Origin: Fibrobacterota bacterium
GTDB lineage: Bacteria; Fibrobacterota; Chitinivibrionia; Chitinivibrionales; Chitinispirillaceae
Reading direction: 5' to 3'
NCBI GenBank assembly: GCA_023436205.1
Contig: JAEZKC010000048.1
Span: 39,772-103,771, forward strand
Length of the DNA stretch: 64,000 bases
The notes under the pieces were generated by a model, which was not told where the DNA came from, ran no database searches, and saw nothing but the letters and a program-made list of their open reading frames with translations. Numbering within the stretch: the first letter of the stretch is position 1; each line of letters begins with the position of its first letter. The position numbers were made by a program, and so were the translations under genes. Of the stretch, positions 34,274 through 42,439 are shown in pieces.

Positions 34274-35395
34274 CTAGATTAAAACCAGATTGTCGCGGTG
34301 GATCACTTCATCAAATTGGATTTCACCGATTTTTTGTTCTATATCAGCAGTTTTGCAGCCTTGGATGTGCTCAATCTGGGGGGCTGTAAAATTTACCATT
34401 CCACGGGCCAGAATCGTTCCGGTGTCATCAGCGATATCCACCATATCGCCTTCTTTGAAATTCCCTGATACGCCGACCACGCCGGCCGCAAGGAGGCTTT
34501 TCCCTTTCTGCACTATCGCCCTGGCTGCACCGCTGTCGATAGTGATTCGACCGGCAGATTGACCGGTGAATGCGATCCATCTGTGTCGGGAAGACATTTT
34601 GCGTTCTGAAGGGAGGAAGAGGGTGGCACACTGCTCGTCATTGAGTACCGAGAGAAGACGCTGGTCGAACCCATCCCCGATGAGGGCCGAGATTCCGGCT
34701 TTGGTCACCATGGCAGCAGCTTTGAGTTTTGTGGACATGCCTCCGACGCTTATCTCGTTGCGCTTGTCTGCCGCGAGCTTCTGAACATTCGAGGAGACCG
34801 ATTGCACAACCGGAATGTGTTTGGCATCTTTTTCCGTGCGGGGGTTTTTATCATAAAGTCCTCCGACATCTGTCAAGTTGACAAAAACATCTGCGTGGAC
34901 CAGAAGAGATATCTGTGCTCCAAGCACATCATTGTTTCCGAACTGAATCTCCTCCACACCCACGGAGTCGTTTTCGTTTACAATTGGAACTGTCCCGCAG
35001 TCGAGCAGCTGGAAGAAAGTGTTACGCAGGTTCAGGTATCGTTTTTTGTTGCGCAGGTCATCCCAGGTAAGCAGGACCTGCCCTATAAGTAGGCCGTGCT
35101 GTTCAAAAATGCTCTGGTACATATTCATGAGCCGGTTCTGACCAATCGCTGCACAGGCCTGCTGCATGGGGATGGTTTTAGGTCTTTTCTTCAGGCCAAG
35201 AGCTTTCATGCCATGTGCAATTGCTCCGGAGGATACCAGTACCACTCTTACTCCGGATTTATGAAGAACGGCCATGTCTTCGATCAGCCGCTGGACTCTC
35301 TTTTCGTGTCCTTCGGCGGTAAGTATTCTGCTGCCTGTCTTGACAACTATAGTGCGAATGCGCGGGAGTTCCTTGCGGAAAAGAATTGTTTTCAT
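34274..35395 (-). CDS. proB: Glutamate 5-kinase
   Basis: A 373-residue amino-acid kinase that phosphorylates glutamate in the first step of proline synthesis. The kinase domain shows IVVKTGSRILT, VVLVSSGAIAHGMKALGL, AAIGQNRLM, PIVNENDSVGVEEIQFGNND and LLVHADVFVNLTDVGGLY, then GGMSTKLKAAAMVTKAG. A C-terminal PUA domain (about residues 285-365) is present, as in full-length ProB. proA is not in the window. It is the last gene of a minus-strand run that may include the lipoprotein and kinase-like genes upstream, with a 64-bp gap. Confidence 0.95.
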   Translation of the reverse strand: MKTILFRKELPRIRTIVVKTGSRILTAEGHEKRVQRLIEDMAVLHKSGVRVVLVSSGAIAHGMKALGLKKRPKTIPMQQACAAIGQNRLMNMYQSIFEQHGLLIGQVLLTWDDLRNKKRYLNLRNTFFQLLDCGTVPIVNENDSVGVEEIQFGNNDVLGAQISLLVHADVFVNLTDVGGLYDKNPRTEKDAKHIPVVQSVSSNVQKLAADKRNEISVGGMSTKLKAAAMVTKAGISALIGDGFDQRLLSVLNDEQCATLFLPSERKMSSRHRWIAFTGQSAGRITIDSGAARAIVQKGKSLLAAGVVGVSGNFKEGDMVDIADDTGTILARGMVNFTAPQIEHIQGCKTADIEQKIGEIQFDEVIHRDNLVLI

Positions 35396-35459
35396 CTGTC
35401 AGTCTGAAAGTCGGGTTGTTCCGTGAGTTGCTGTTGGTTATGAAAGTGGTAGAAGAATG

Positions 35460-36053
35460 CTACATGCCGCCCTGCTGGCATTTGCGTTCCAGTTCTACGA
35501 TTATCCTCTTCAGTTCGGCATTGCGTTTTATCAGTGTATCTTTTTCAAGCTGGATAGTGCTCAGTGTTTCGGTCAGGCTGTCAATGGTAGCCTTGTTGGT
35601 TCTTGTTGTGCGTTCATCGTTATTGTTGAGAATTCGTAATTTTCGCTTAAGTTCCGCAGCTTCTTTACGAGATTGTTTAACAGTGGAAAGCACTGAAATC
35701 CATGATTTTACCTGACCAATTCTGGGATCATCCGGGAACATGGAGGCAAATGTCTGAAATTCGGTAAGAGCGCTGTCCCAATCGGCATCAGGGTTATTAT
35801 AATGCAGGTTGATTACCCCCAGCATAAACATGGCATTCTTTGTGGCTTCTTTACTGGGGAAAGAGTCTATTATTTCTCTGTAGGTTGATTTTGCGCTCTG
35901 ATAATCTCCCGATTTGAAAAGCGAATCAGCCGAATAAAGTGCGCTTCTTTGTACAGTCAGTTTCGTGCTGCTGGAGCATGAACTCATGATAACAAGAATG
36001 CCGACTGAACCCAGAAACAGGGAAATGGCGCTGAGGTGATGGCGGAAATTCAT
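35460..36053 (-). CDS. TPR-like lipoprotein with C-terminal coiled coil
   Basis: A 197-residue lipoprotein. The signal peptide ends with the lipobox VIMSSC. Residues 35-130 carry BamD/YbgF-style tetratricopeptide helices (YSADSLFKSGDYQSAKSTYR and ALTEFQTFASMFPDDPRIGQ). The last 60 residues are a predicted coiled coil (AELKRKLRILNN, then LEKDTLIKRNAELKRIIVEL). Its ATG overlaps the stop of the upstream kinase-like gene by four bases, so the pair is coupled. It may be a periplasmic partner of that sensor. Confidence 0.75.
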   Translation of the reverse strand: MNFRHHLSAISLFLGSVGILVIMSSCSSSTKLTVQRSALYSADSLFKSGDYQSAKSTYREIIDSFPSKEATKNAMFMLGVINLHYNNPDADWDSALTEFQTFASMFPDDPRIGQVKSWISVLSTVKQSRKEAAELKRKLRILNNNDERTTRTNKATIDSLTETLSTIQLEKDTLIKRNAELKRIIVELERKCQQGGM

Positions 36054-37153
36054 GAGGATTTGTCCAGATTTATCATTTGCTCACCGCTTGATGTATAATC
36101 CTCCACTACCGGATTTTTTATGTCTCTAAGTTTCTTAGTGACATGGGAGATCCGTTCGGTTTCATCAAGAATTGCCTTTATGCGTTCTCTCATCTCAGCA
36201 GGGTACCCCTGCATGGTCATTTCCAGAAATTGGGCATTGCCGGAAATGATCATCAGAGGATTGTTGATTTCATGGTTTACCGAGGCTACAATCTCACCGA
36301 TTGCCGCCAACCTTCTCTTCTGCACCAGTTCATCCTGAGCGTTTTTCAATTCCAGAGACATGCTCAAAAAAGCCGAAGCCAGATCGCCGATCTCATCGTT
36401 GGGATATCCTGACGGATCCATTTCGAAGTTGCCTTTGGCGATAATTGCGGCTGCCTCCTTGAGTCTTCGCAAGGAATTGGTAATTGCTTTAGAGAACAGC
36501 AGGCCGAATAATATAGAAAACAACGTCATTCCTGTAAAGATTATTATAGTCACTCGCCTAACATTTGCCACCCTGACTTCAATTTCCTCGAAATGATCCT
36601 TCGTAAGGTGCTCAACCGAGGCTTGTGCTGCTTCGATTTCCAGTAGATACTTCTTGTGAGCATCGTCGATTGCCGAATTCAGAATCTTTTTGCGTGTTAC
36701 CGCTTCCGGGCTGGATGAAGCTGATATTTTCACTATGGAATCAAAAATGTTGTTGTACATTTTATTGTAGAGCACAACTGAGCTAATGTGTGATTTCAGG
36801 TCCGTTTCCGGTATGGAATTGGGGCAGTACTTGTCGGTGGGGTCGAGGTGTTCAGCGGAATCAAGGAATAAAGAGAGTTCTTCAAGTCGGGCGATTATGT
36901 CGCTGTTTACATTGCGGAAATTCTGAGCGGATTCGATTTTGCCCACCAGTCCGAAACTGTATGCGCTCACATCCTGTGAGTTGTGCAGGGTTTTTAGTTT
37001 GATGATATTGTTTTTTGCTTCATTGTGCAGCTTGAGAATCTTGGCAATATTGTTAAGATCCTGAGTCTTGTCTACAATTACGAAGAGAAAGACATTCAGG
37101 AAAATAATGACCAGAAACCCAAGAAAAAGCTTTGAAGCTATATTTAAACGCAT
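36050..37153 (-). CDS. HAMP/HisKA sensor protein lacking the ATPase domain
   Basis: A 367-residue membrane sensor: membrane helix at 10-27, a helical periplasmic domain (28-200), a second helix at 201-221, a HAMP linker to about 275, and a HisKA dimerisation/phosphoacceptor domain with the H-box SVNHEINNPLMIISG (His294). The protein then ends at residue 367 with no HATPase_c domain: no N, G1 or G2 box. The stop lies inside a four-base overlap with the next gene, so the short form looks settled rather than a fresh break. It could be phosphorylated by another kinase, or signal without phosphorylation. Confidence 0.82.
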   Translation of the reverse strand: MRLNIASKLFLGFLVIIFLNVFLFVIVDKTQDLNNIAKILKLHNEAKNNIIKLKTLHNSQDVSAYSFGLVGKIESAQNFRNVNSDIIARLEELSLFLDSAEHLDPTDKYCPNSIPETDLKSHISSVVLYNKMYNNIFDSIVKISASSSPEAVTRKKILNSAIDDAHKKYLLEIEAAQASVEHLTKDHFEEIEVRVANVRRVTIIIFTGMTLFSILFGLLFSKAITNSLRRLKEAAAIIAKGNFEMDPSGYPNDEIGDLASAFLSMSLELKNAQDELVQKRRLAAIGEIVASVNHEINNPLMIISGNAQFLEMTMQGYPAEMRERIKAILDETERISHVTKKLRDIKNPVVEDYTSSGEQMINLDKSS

Positions 37154-37222
37154 TAGCGGATCTTTCCTCTATTTCAGAACTATTGTACCCTGTTGAAGAG
37201 GTATTTGCAATGCTTTTCGGGT

Positions 37223-39682
37223 TTAGAAATCGTGTCCGGCCGAAATATACCAATGAGGCTCAGCTTCTATACCTACAGCGTTCAGATCCCGTACCAGTTG
37301 CCCATAGGATACCCTTATGGGTCCAGCAATGGTCTGATAACTCAATGTCGCACCCATGCCCAGCAAACTGTTACTGAACAGATCATTCCAGGCTTGATTC
37401 GCTTTGAATTCCATGCGGTTCCATACTCGACCCCAGTCTACAATCAGAGATACATATAAATTCTTCTCGATTTTGAGCCTGTAGTCGGTATGAAGCAGAG
37501 CCATCACATCCCCCGAGAAGGCCCTGGGCTTCAACCCCATGAATGGAATATAATTGTATACACCAAGATCATGGTAGCCTTGTTCAGGAATAGCTCCACC
37601 CAGATACACCCTTTCAACATCCGGCAACGGTTTGCTTGACCAGCTTAGCATGAGCTGAGGGTAAACTGTTTGATTGTGAACTAAAGTTATGTGACGGCCA
37701 ATGTGCCCCTCCAGTTTGAAGAAACTCTCCGTTCCCCCGAAAAACTGGTTTGCCAACCCCACTGTAATCTGATTGTTCCATCCATCCGTGGGAAAAGGCG
37801 TCTCATCCATGGTGTCCATTATCAGCCGCAAAAGGAAATAGGGCAGCGATTGTCGGAATTTCAGTCCAAGGCCATCATCAAAGGCGCTTCGATTGGTCTG
37901 CTGCACATTAAAGCGCTCAATTCTTACTCCGCCTTCAATTGAAGCCACTTTCAGGATTTGGGTTCCTAGCAGAGCCGAAATCCCGATTTTTCTTAAAAGA
38001 GCCTCCTGAAGATCCAGTGAATCTGGAATGGGATCGGGACGGTAGATGATCTCTCGTTTTAGAATCTTCTCCTTGGAGATAAAAGCCTGAATATGCAGAT
38101 TATTGGCCAGATTTGAGGAAAAGAGATGATTGGCCTTCAGATCATAGGCATATTTCTCTCGTCTGGATCCATATTGCAGGTAAAATGCTGATGTGATTCC
38201 CAATCCGAAAAGATTTTCGTAGGCTGGCTGCATGAAACCTTCCATGAGGTGATATTCATCATAGCGCAGTCCCCCTCGAAGCCGGTAAAATTTCTTTTCT
38301 TCAACTTGCACCTTCAGCGTATTGCCGCTGTCCAGGTCCAGATTTACATTTTCAAAAAGCTCAGTGGAGTAAAGAGAGGTGATGCCTTTCTGGATCAGTT
38401 TGCAGTCGAGGGTATCGCCAGGTCTCAATCCACCAGCGGTCATCAGAATGCGTTTGGATGTTTTAATATTACCATCTGTTTGAACATTTTTAATCAGGTT
38501 TGGCTTGACTTGCATTTTTAAGAGCGTATCAGATATATACAACGCTTGAAGGTCAGAAAATCCAAACCCCTCTTTTATGAGTGCGCATCTAATCCCGGGA
38601 ACAGCTTTTGCGATAACAAGCGGGGCGGCGTGAAGGTAAGCGGGGTTTGTCTCCAGAGAATCAAATGTAAATATCGGCTTTCCATTTTGATTCAGGATTT
38701 CTGCTCTGATGTGACTAGGTTGGAGATCACTGCTTGGCTTAAGATGTTGTCTGATGAGTGGAATGGAGTTGCTGGCGGCCTCATAACCCATCTGTACGAT
38801 CGAATCCAGCTTGTCAAAACTGGTGTTCGTGAAACCGTCCAGATCAGGTTTTATGAGCAGGTGAGCTTTGTTTTTTTCATTCTGTTTGTTCCGTTCTATG
38901 CCAATGGCCACCAGTTGATCAGCCAGTTTTACCGGATTGTCAAGATCTGATCTTCCCCAGAGTGGAGAGGTTACATCAACAGCAAGGATGAAGTCCGCGT
39001 TTTCTTCAAGCGCTGATTCAACTGGTATATTGGATGTGAGTCCGCCATCCATGAGCAGCATTCCATCCAAATCAACAGGAGAAAATGCCAGAGGAACACC
39101 GCATGATGCTCTTATGGCTGTGGTGAGATTGCCTTTTGAAAAAACCACTCTTTTACCTGTCAGAATGTTGGTGGCCACGATCCTGAGGTTTATGGGCAAT
39201 TGGCTGAAATCAGAGTTGGCCTGGAGCTGAGCTGGAAGAAGCTTTGGGGAGAGCAACTCGAAAAAGGATTGGCCTCGAGAGATCGAACTGGGGAGTATGG
39301 GTTTGAAATTTGTGTCGAATCGCAGCTCGAAAAGGTGCCCCGAGGTTTCAGTCTTCTGATTTACAAACAATTTATTTCTGCTGGAACTGTTTGAAAACAT
39401 CCTCTGCCAGTCGATCTGCCGGGTCAGATTCAGAATCTCATCAGGAGTATATCCGCTTGCATACAGAGAACCAATTATGGATCCCATACTGGTGGCAACG
39501 ATGAGATCCGGTTTGAGGTGCGCTTCTTCAAGCGCTTTCAGCACCCCTATCTGGGCAAGTCCCCTTGCTCCACCGCCACTTAGCACCAGTGCAAAGGACG
39601 GGGCAGAGGATGAGCTGCCTGCGGGGAGCTGAGCAAAAGAAATTGTGAAGAGGAGAAACGATAATGCCAGAATCTTTCGCAT
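37223..39682 (-). CDS. Patatin-like phospholipase with Omp85-type barrel (type Vd autotransporter)
   Basis: An 819-residue exported protein. The signal peptide is residues 1-17. A patatin lipase domain follows: oxyanion motif SGGGARG (35-41), nucleophile Ser65 in ATSMGS, and Asp212 in LLMDGGLTSN, so the Ser-Asp dyad is intact. A POTRA-like region comes next (around 385-460). A 16-strand Omp85/BamA-like barrel ends in Phe (YISAGHDF), as outer-membrane proteins do. This is the PlpD arrangement, in which the lipase is carried out by its own barrel. The start at 39682 gives the signal peptide at the N-terminus; an in-frame TTG at 39757 would bury it. Confidence 0.88.
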   Translation of the reverse strand: MRKILALSFLLFTISFAQLPAGSSSSAPSFALVLSGGGARGLAQIGVLKALEEAHLKPDLIVATSMGSIIGSLYASGYTPDEILNLTRQIDWQRMFSNSSSRNKLFVNQKTETSGHLFELRFDTNFKPILPSSISRGQSFFELLSPKLLPAQLQANSDFSQLPINLRIVATNILTGKRVVFSKGNLTTAIRASCGVPLAFSPVDLDGMLLMDGGLTSNIPVESALEENADFILAVDVTSPLWGRSDLDNPVKLADQLVAIGIERNKQNEKNKAHLLIKPDLDGFTNTSFDKLDSIVQMGYEAASNSIPLIRQHLKPSSDLQPSHIRAEILNQNGKPIFTFDSLETNPAYLHAAPLVIAKAVPGIRCALIKEGFGFSDLQALYISDTLLKMQVKPNLIKNVQTDGNIKTSKRILMTAGGLRPGDTLDCKLIQKGITSLYSTELFENVNLDLDSGNTLKVQVEEKKFYRLRGGLRYDEYHLMEGFMQPAYENLFGLGITSAFYLQYGSRREKYAYDLKANHLFSSNLANNLHIQAFISKEKILKREIIYRPDPIPDSLDLQEALLRKIGISALLGTQILKVASIEGGVRIERFNVQQTNRSAFDDGLGLKFRQSLPYFLLRLIMDTMDETPFPTDGWNNQITVGLANQFFGGTESFFKLEGHIGRHITLVHNQTVYPQLMLSWSSKPLPDVERVYLGGAIPEQGYHDLGVYNYIPFMGLKPRAFSGDVMALLHTDYRLKIEKNLYVSLIVDWGRVWNRMEFKANQAWNDLFSNSLLGMGATLSYQTIAGPIRVSYGQLVRDLNAVGIEAEPHWYISAGHDF

Positions 39683-39844
39683 AAAAAATTGCTGAAAAAA
39701 GATAGCTGGGAAAAATGGTATTGAGTATCTTAAGGAGTCCGCTGGCTTCAGAGCCAATCACAGTGAATCTCAATAAGTACTCTCCCAATATATTCCCGGA
39801 ACTTTTGCAGCCACTCCTAATTTTTAGGTGAACTGGTAATATAC

Positions 39845-41488
39845 ATGTTTCAAATCTTGGGAACACGTTTTAACGGCTCAGATCGGCGGAGTACCTGTAA
39901 CAATGTATTCCGGTTTCTCTGTTTAATCTTTATCACGTCAGTTATAACTGCTCCTGCTTTTTCACAAATTATTGAGTTCCCGCAGGAACCTTCGAAACTT
40001 TTTGAATTATTGGCTGATGGAACCATCGATTCTGTTCAATATGAGATGTTGTTTAGCATGTATGCGGTACCACTTTCGGTTCCCCGTGGGGAGTATACCC
40101 TTTTGTGTGATCTTTTTCCCGATTTGAATGGCCTTTTACCTGAAACGAGTATGCTTACAGAATACTGCCCTTGGGATAATTTGGATATTCAGCGTTTTTT
40201 GGCCGATTACCCAGCACTGCAACCCTTTCGGCCGATTCTGGATTTCGGGGGTGTCGCATTGAAGGAAAATGGAGCAGTTGCAGTCACTTTGAACAGGTCC
40301 CGATGGGACCAATTGCAGGGTCAGCACATCAGGTTTCATCTGAACGGAGCAGTTCTGAAATCCACAGGCTTGGTGCAGCTTAGTGACAGGGGAGCAAGCT
40401 GGCAGAGAAGGACGGTCGAATATAATTCTCATAAGGTCAATGTAAAATTGGGAACTTTCCCGCAGCCCTCTCCCGGACGACTCTTCTGGGGAAGGTTTTC
40501 AGATGGTGAAAGCGCCGATTCCTCTAATATGTCAAACTGGATTTATGGTGTCCAAGGTTTATGGAATGGTATTTCCGCAAAGTACCGAAAATCCGCGATT
40601 GAGGGAAATATGTATTATCATTTCAGTCCGGGTGAAAGCAGATGGGGAAGTGGGTTAAAATTTGTACCTTCAAAACAGGTTAGCTTTTTCTGTGGGTACT
40701 CGAACGTGTGGGCCAGGGATTCTCTTTGCAGGCAAGATGTCCTCCAGTGCTGCACTGAAGTAAAAACATCCAACTTGAAGGCTTTTATTGAGTCCGGTTT
40801 TCTTATAGGACAGGAGTTGAGGATGCCCGTAGCTGCCCGTATTAAGTATGGTCTCGACCGCTCCTGGCTTGAATACGATGTTATTTTTTTTCCCGAAGAT
40901 TTGATTTTGCCTCTGAGCGGAACGTGGGAGCAACTTTCCGGGGAAGTGGCTGCGAATAGAGTAATAAGTAGACAAATGCTGTTGCAGAAGATTCGGGCAT
41001 CAATGCCAGTGGGCTCCAAATTGTTCTGGGTTCCGGAAATGCGCTTTTTTCAAAGCGGATCTATTACAGAGCAGGTTGAATCTTCTGTGCAGCTCAGGTG
41101 GTCCGAGAGTACCATTCAGAGCAGTTTCAAGCAGGCATATACAACATTTCCGTTGACAGATTCGGTCCAATTGGCCTCAAAAGGCACTTTTAGCTGTAAA
41201 TTTTCCAACCCTCTTGCTGCTGATATGAGCTGCTTGTGGAATTATGGGACAAGCCAAAGTACGTGGCTGTATTCATTTGAGTTACATTACTCCGGACTTC
41301 CTGGGCTTCAGATTACTCCATTTCTCCGTGGGTCGAGTTTTTCTGAAAAAGATCAGGTAAAAGTCGGAATTAGCAATGAGTTGCTTCTGTATAAACGGAC
41401 CTGGACCAGACTGACACTTGAATCTTCACTTGATCTGAAAGGATGGGAGAATGTCTATCTCAAAGGCTCCTCGGCCTTTCTTTTTTAA
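39845..41488 (+). CDS. Outer-membrane barrel-like protein with helical N-terminal domain
   Basis: A 547-residue exported protein with a signal peptide (about residues 20-41, ending in PAFSQ). A short helical region follows (FELLADGTIDSVQYEMLFSM and LDIQRFLADYPAL) that resembles helix-hairpin-helix segments of ComEA-like and related Bacteroidota proteins. The rest is a run of amphipathic strands typical of an outer-membrane barrel, ending KGSSAFLF with a terminal Phe. I cannot name the family. The last 38 bases overlap the metallo-hydrolase gene, so the two are one operon and probably one function. Confidence 0.65.
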   Translation: MFQILGTRFNGSDRRSTCNNVFRFLCLIFITSVITAPAFSQIIEFPQEPSKLFELLADGTIDSVQYEMLFSMYAVPLSVPRGEYTLLCDLFPDLNGLLPETSMLTEYCPWDNLDIQRFLADYPALQPFRPILDFGGVALKENGAVAVTLNRSRWDQLQGQHIRFHLNGAVLKSTGLVQLSDRGASWQRRTVEYNSHKVNVKLGTFPQPSPGRLFWGRFSDGESADSSNMSNWIYGVQGLWNGISAKYRKSAIEGNMYYHFSPGESRWGSGLKFVPSKQVSFFCGYSNVWARDSLCRQDVLQCCTEVKTSNLKAFIESGFLIGQELRMPVAARIKYGLDRSWLEYDVIFFPEDLILPLSGTWEQLSGEVAANRVISRQMLLQKIRASMPVGSKLFWVPEMRFFQSGSITEQVESSVQLRWSESTIQSSFKQAYTTFPLTDSVQLASKGTFSCKFSNPLAADMSCLWNYGTSQSTWLYSFELHYSGLPGLQITPFLRGSSFSEKDQVKVGISNELLLYKRTWTRLTLESSLDLKGWENVYLKGSSAFLF

Positions 41489-42314
41489 TTCTCTGGCGAT
41501 TATGGCTATTAGCTTTGTGTTTTGTTCTGACTGGAGTTCCGAATATTCACAGTCAACTTTCAGATTTTGTGTGGCGGATGTGGGCCAGGGATTATCTCAA
41601 TTCGGTTATATTGGAGGACGGGCTCTGGTGTGGGATTTGGGCCCGGGGAATCAGTACTCTAAATGGAAAACAGCTTACGGCCAGATTGGAGAGCCATATT
41701 TGGAAGCAATCATAATTTCCCACACCGATGAGGATCATCTGGGAGGGCTGTCGATGCTGGACAGTAATATAGGCTGGAGTGGGAATTTGATCATATCCTC
41801 TTATGAGGATACCGCAAAAGTAAGGGCTGAAGCTGGTTTTTGGAAAAAGCGAATATCATTTAAGTTCTGCGGCAGCATGGATACTGTCGGGTTTCTCGAT
41901 TCTGTGCTGATCACCTGTCTTTGGCCTCCCGAAGGCATGGATGCTGAGAGACCGCTCAGCAGTGAGGAGCGTAACAGGTTGAGTATGGTTTTTCTGGTTC
42001 AACATGGCAATAATCGAGTTCTGATTACATCCGATATCGATTCCTTGGCCCAGAAAATGCTCTGTGTTCAAAGCGGATATTCTCTTTCTGCTGATATCTT
42101 GATTGCGCCGCATCATGGCAGTGCCGGTTCAGTAGATCCGATTTTCTTCGGTTATGTTTCGGCCCGGAAAGTCATTTTCTCCTGTTCCAGGCACAACAGT
42201 TTCGGGCATCCATCGACCCGAATGGTAGAACAGTGTCTATCACAGGGTTCTACAATGCTTTATACGTTTATTGACGGGTCAGTAATATTTGAAAGTAATG
42301 GTTTTTACTGGTGA
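41451..42314 (+). CDS. Stand-alone ComEC/Rec2-type metallo-beta-lactamase-fold hydrolase
   Basis: A 287-residue MBL-fold protein matching the C-terminal domain of the DNA-uptake channel ComEC: VADVGQGLSQF, the metal motif SHTDEDHLGG, LITSDID, APHHGSAGS and SRHNSFGHPS. The channel-forming Competence domain is missing. The N-terminus has a hydrophobic stretch (SLAIMAISFVFC), so it is probably exported or lipid-anchored. GGGAGA lies before the ATG, inside the upstream barrel gene. Known ComEC MBL domains are proposed to degrade the non-transported DNA strand, so an extracytoplasmic nuclease is the leading guess. Confidence 0.82.
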   Translation: MSISKAPRPFFFNSLAIMAISFVFCSDWSSEYSQSTFRFCVADVGQGLSQFGYIGGRALVWDLGPGNQYSKWKTAYGQIGEPYLEAIIISHTDEDHLGGLSMLDSNIGWSGNLIISSYEDTAKVRAEAGFWKKRISFKFCGSMDTVGFLDSVLITCLWPPEGMDAERPLSSEERNRLSMVFLVQHGNNRVLITSDIDSLAQKMLCVQSGYSLSADILIAPHHGSAGSVDPIFFGYVSARKVIFSCSRHNSFGHPSTRMVEQCLSQGSTMLYTFIDGSVIFESNGFYW

Positions 42315-42439
42315 AAATAAACCATTCACTCGTTTTTGTAACTAATAAGTACTTTTGATTCATGATTGCGGGGAAAATTGCCTGATTCGGTAGTATATTG
42401 AATATTATCGCCTGATAAACTGAAGTCTTTAGCTGCGGG

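Noticed and set aside
39683..39757. N-terminal extension of the patatin protein
   Set aside because: It starts with TTG without a site and would place the signal peptide inside the chain.
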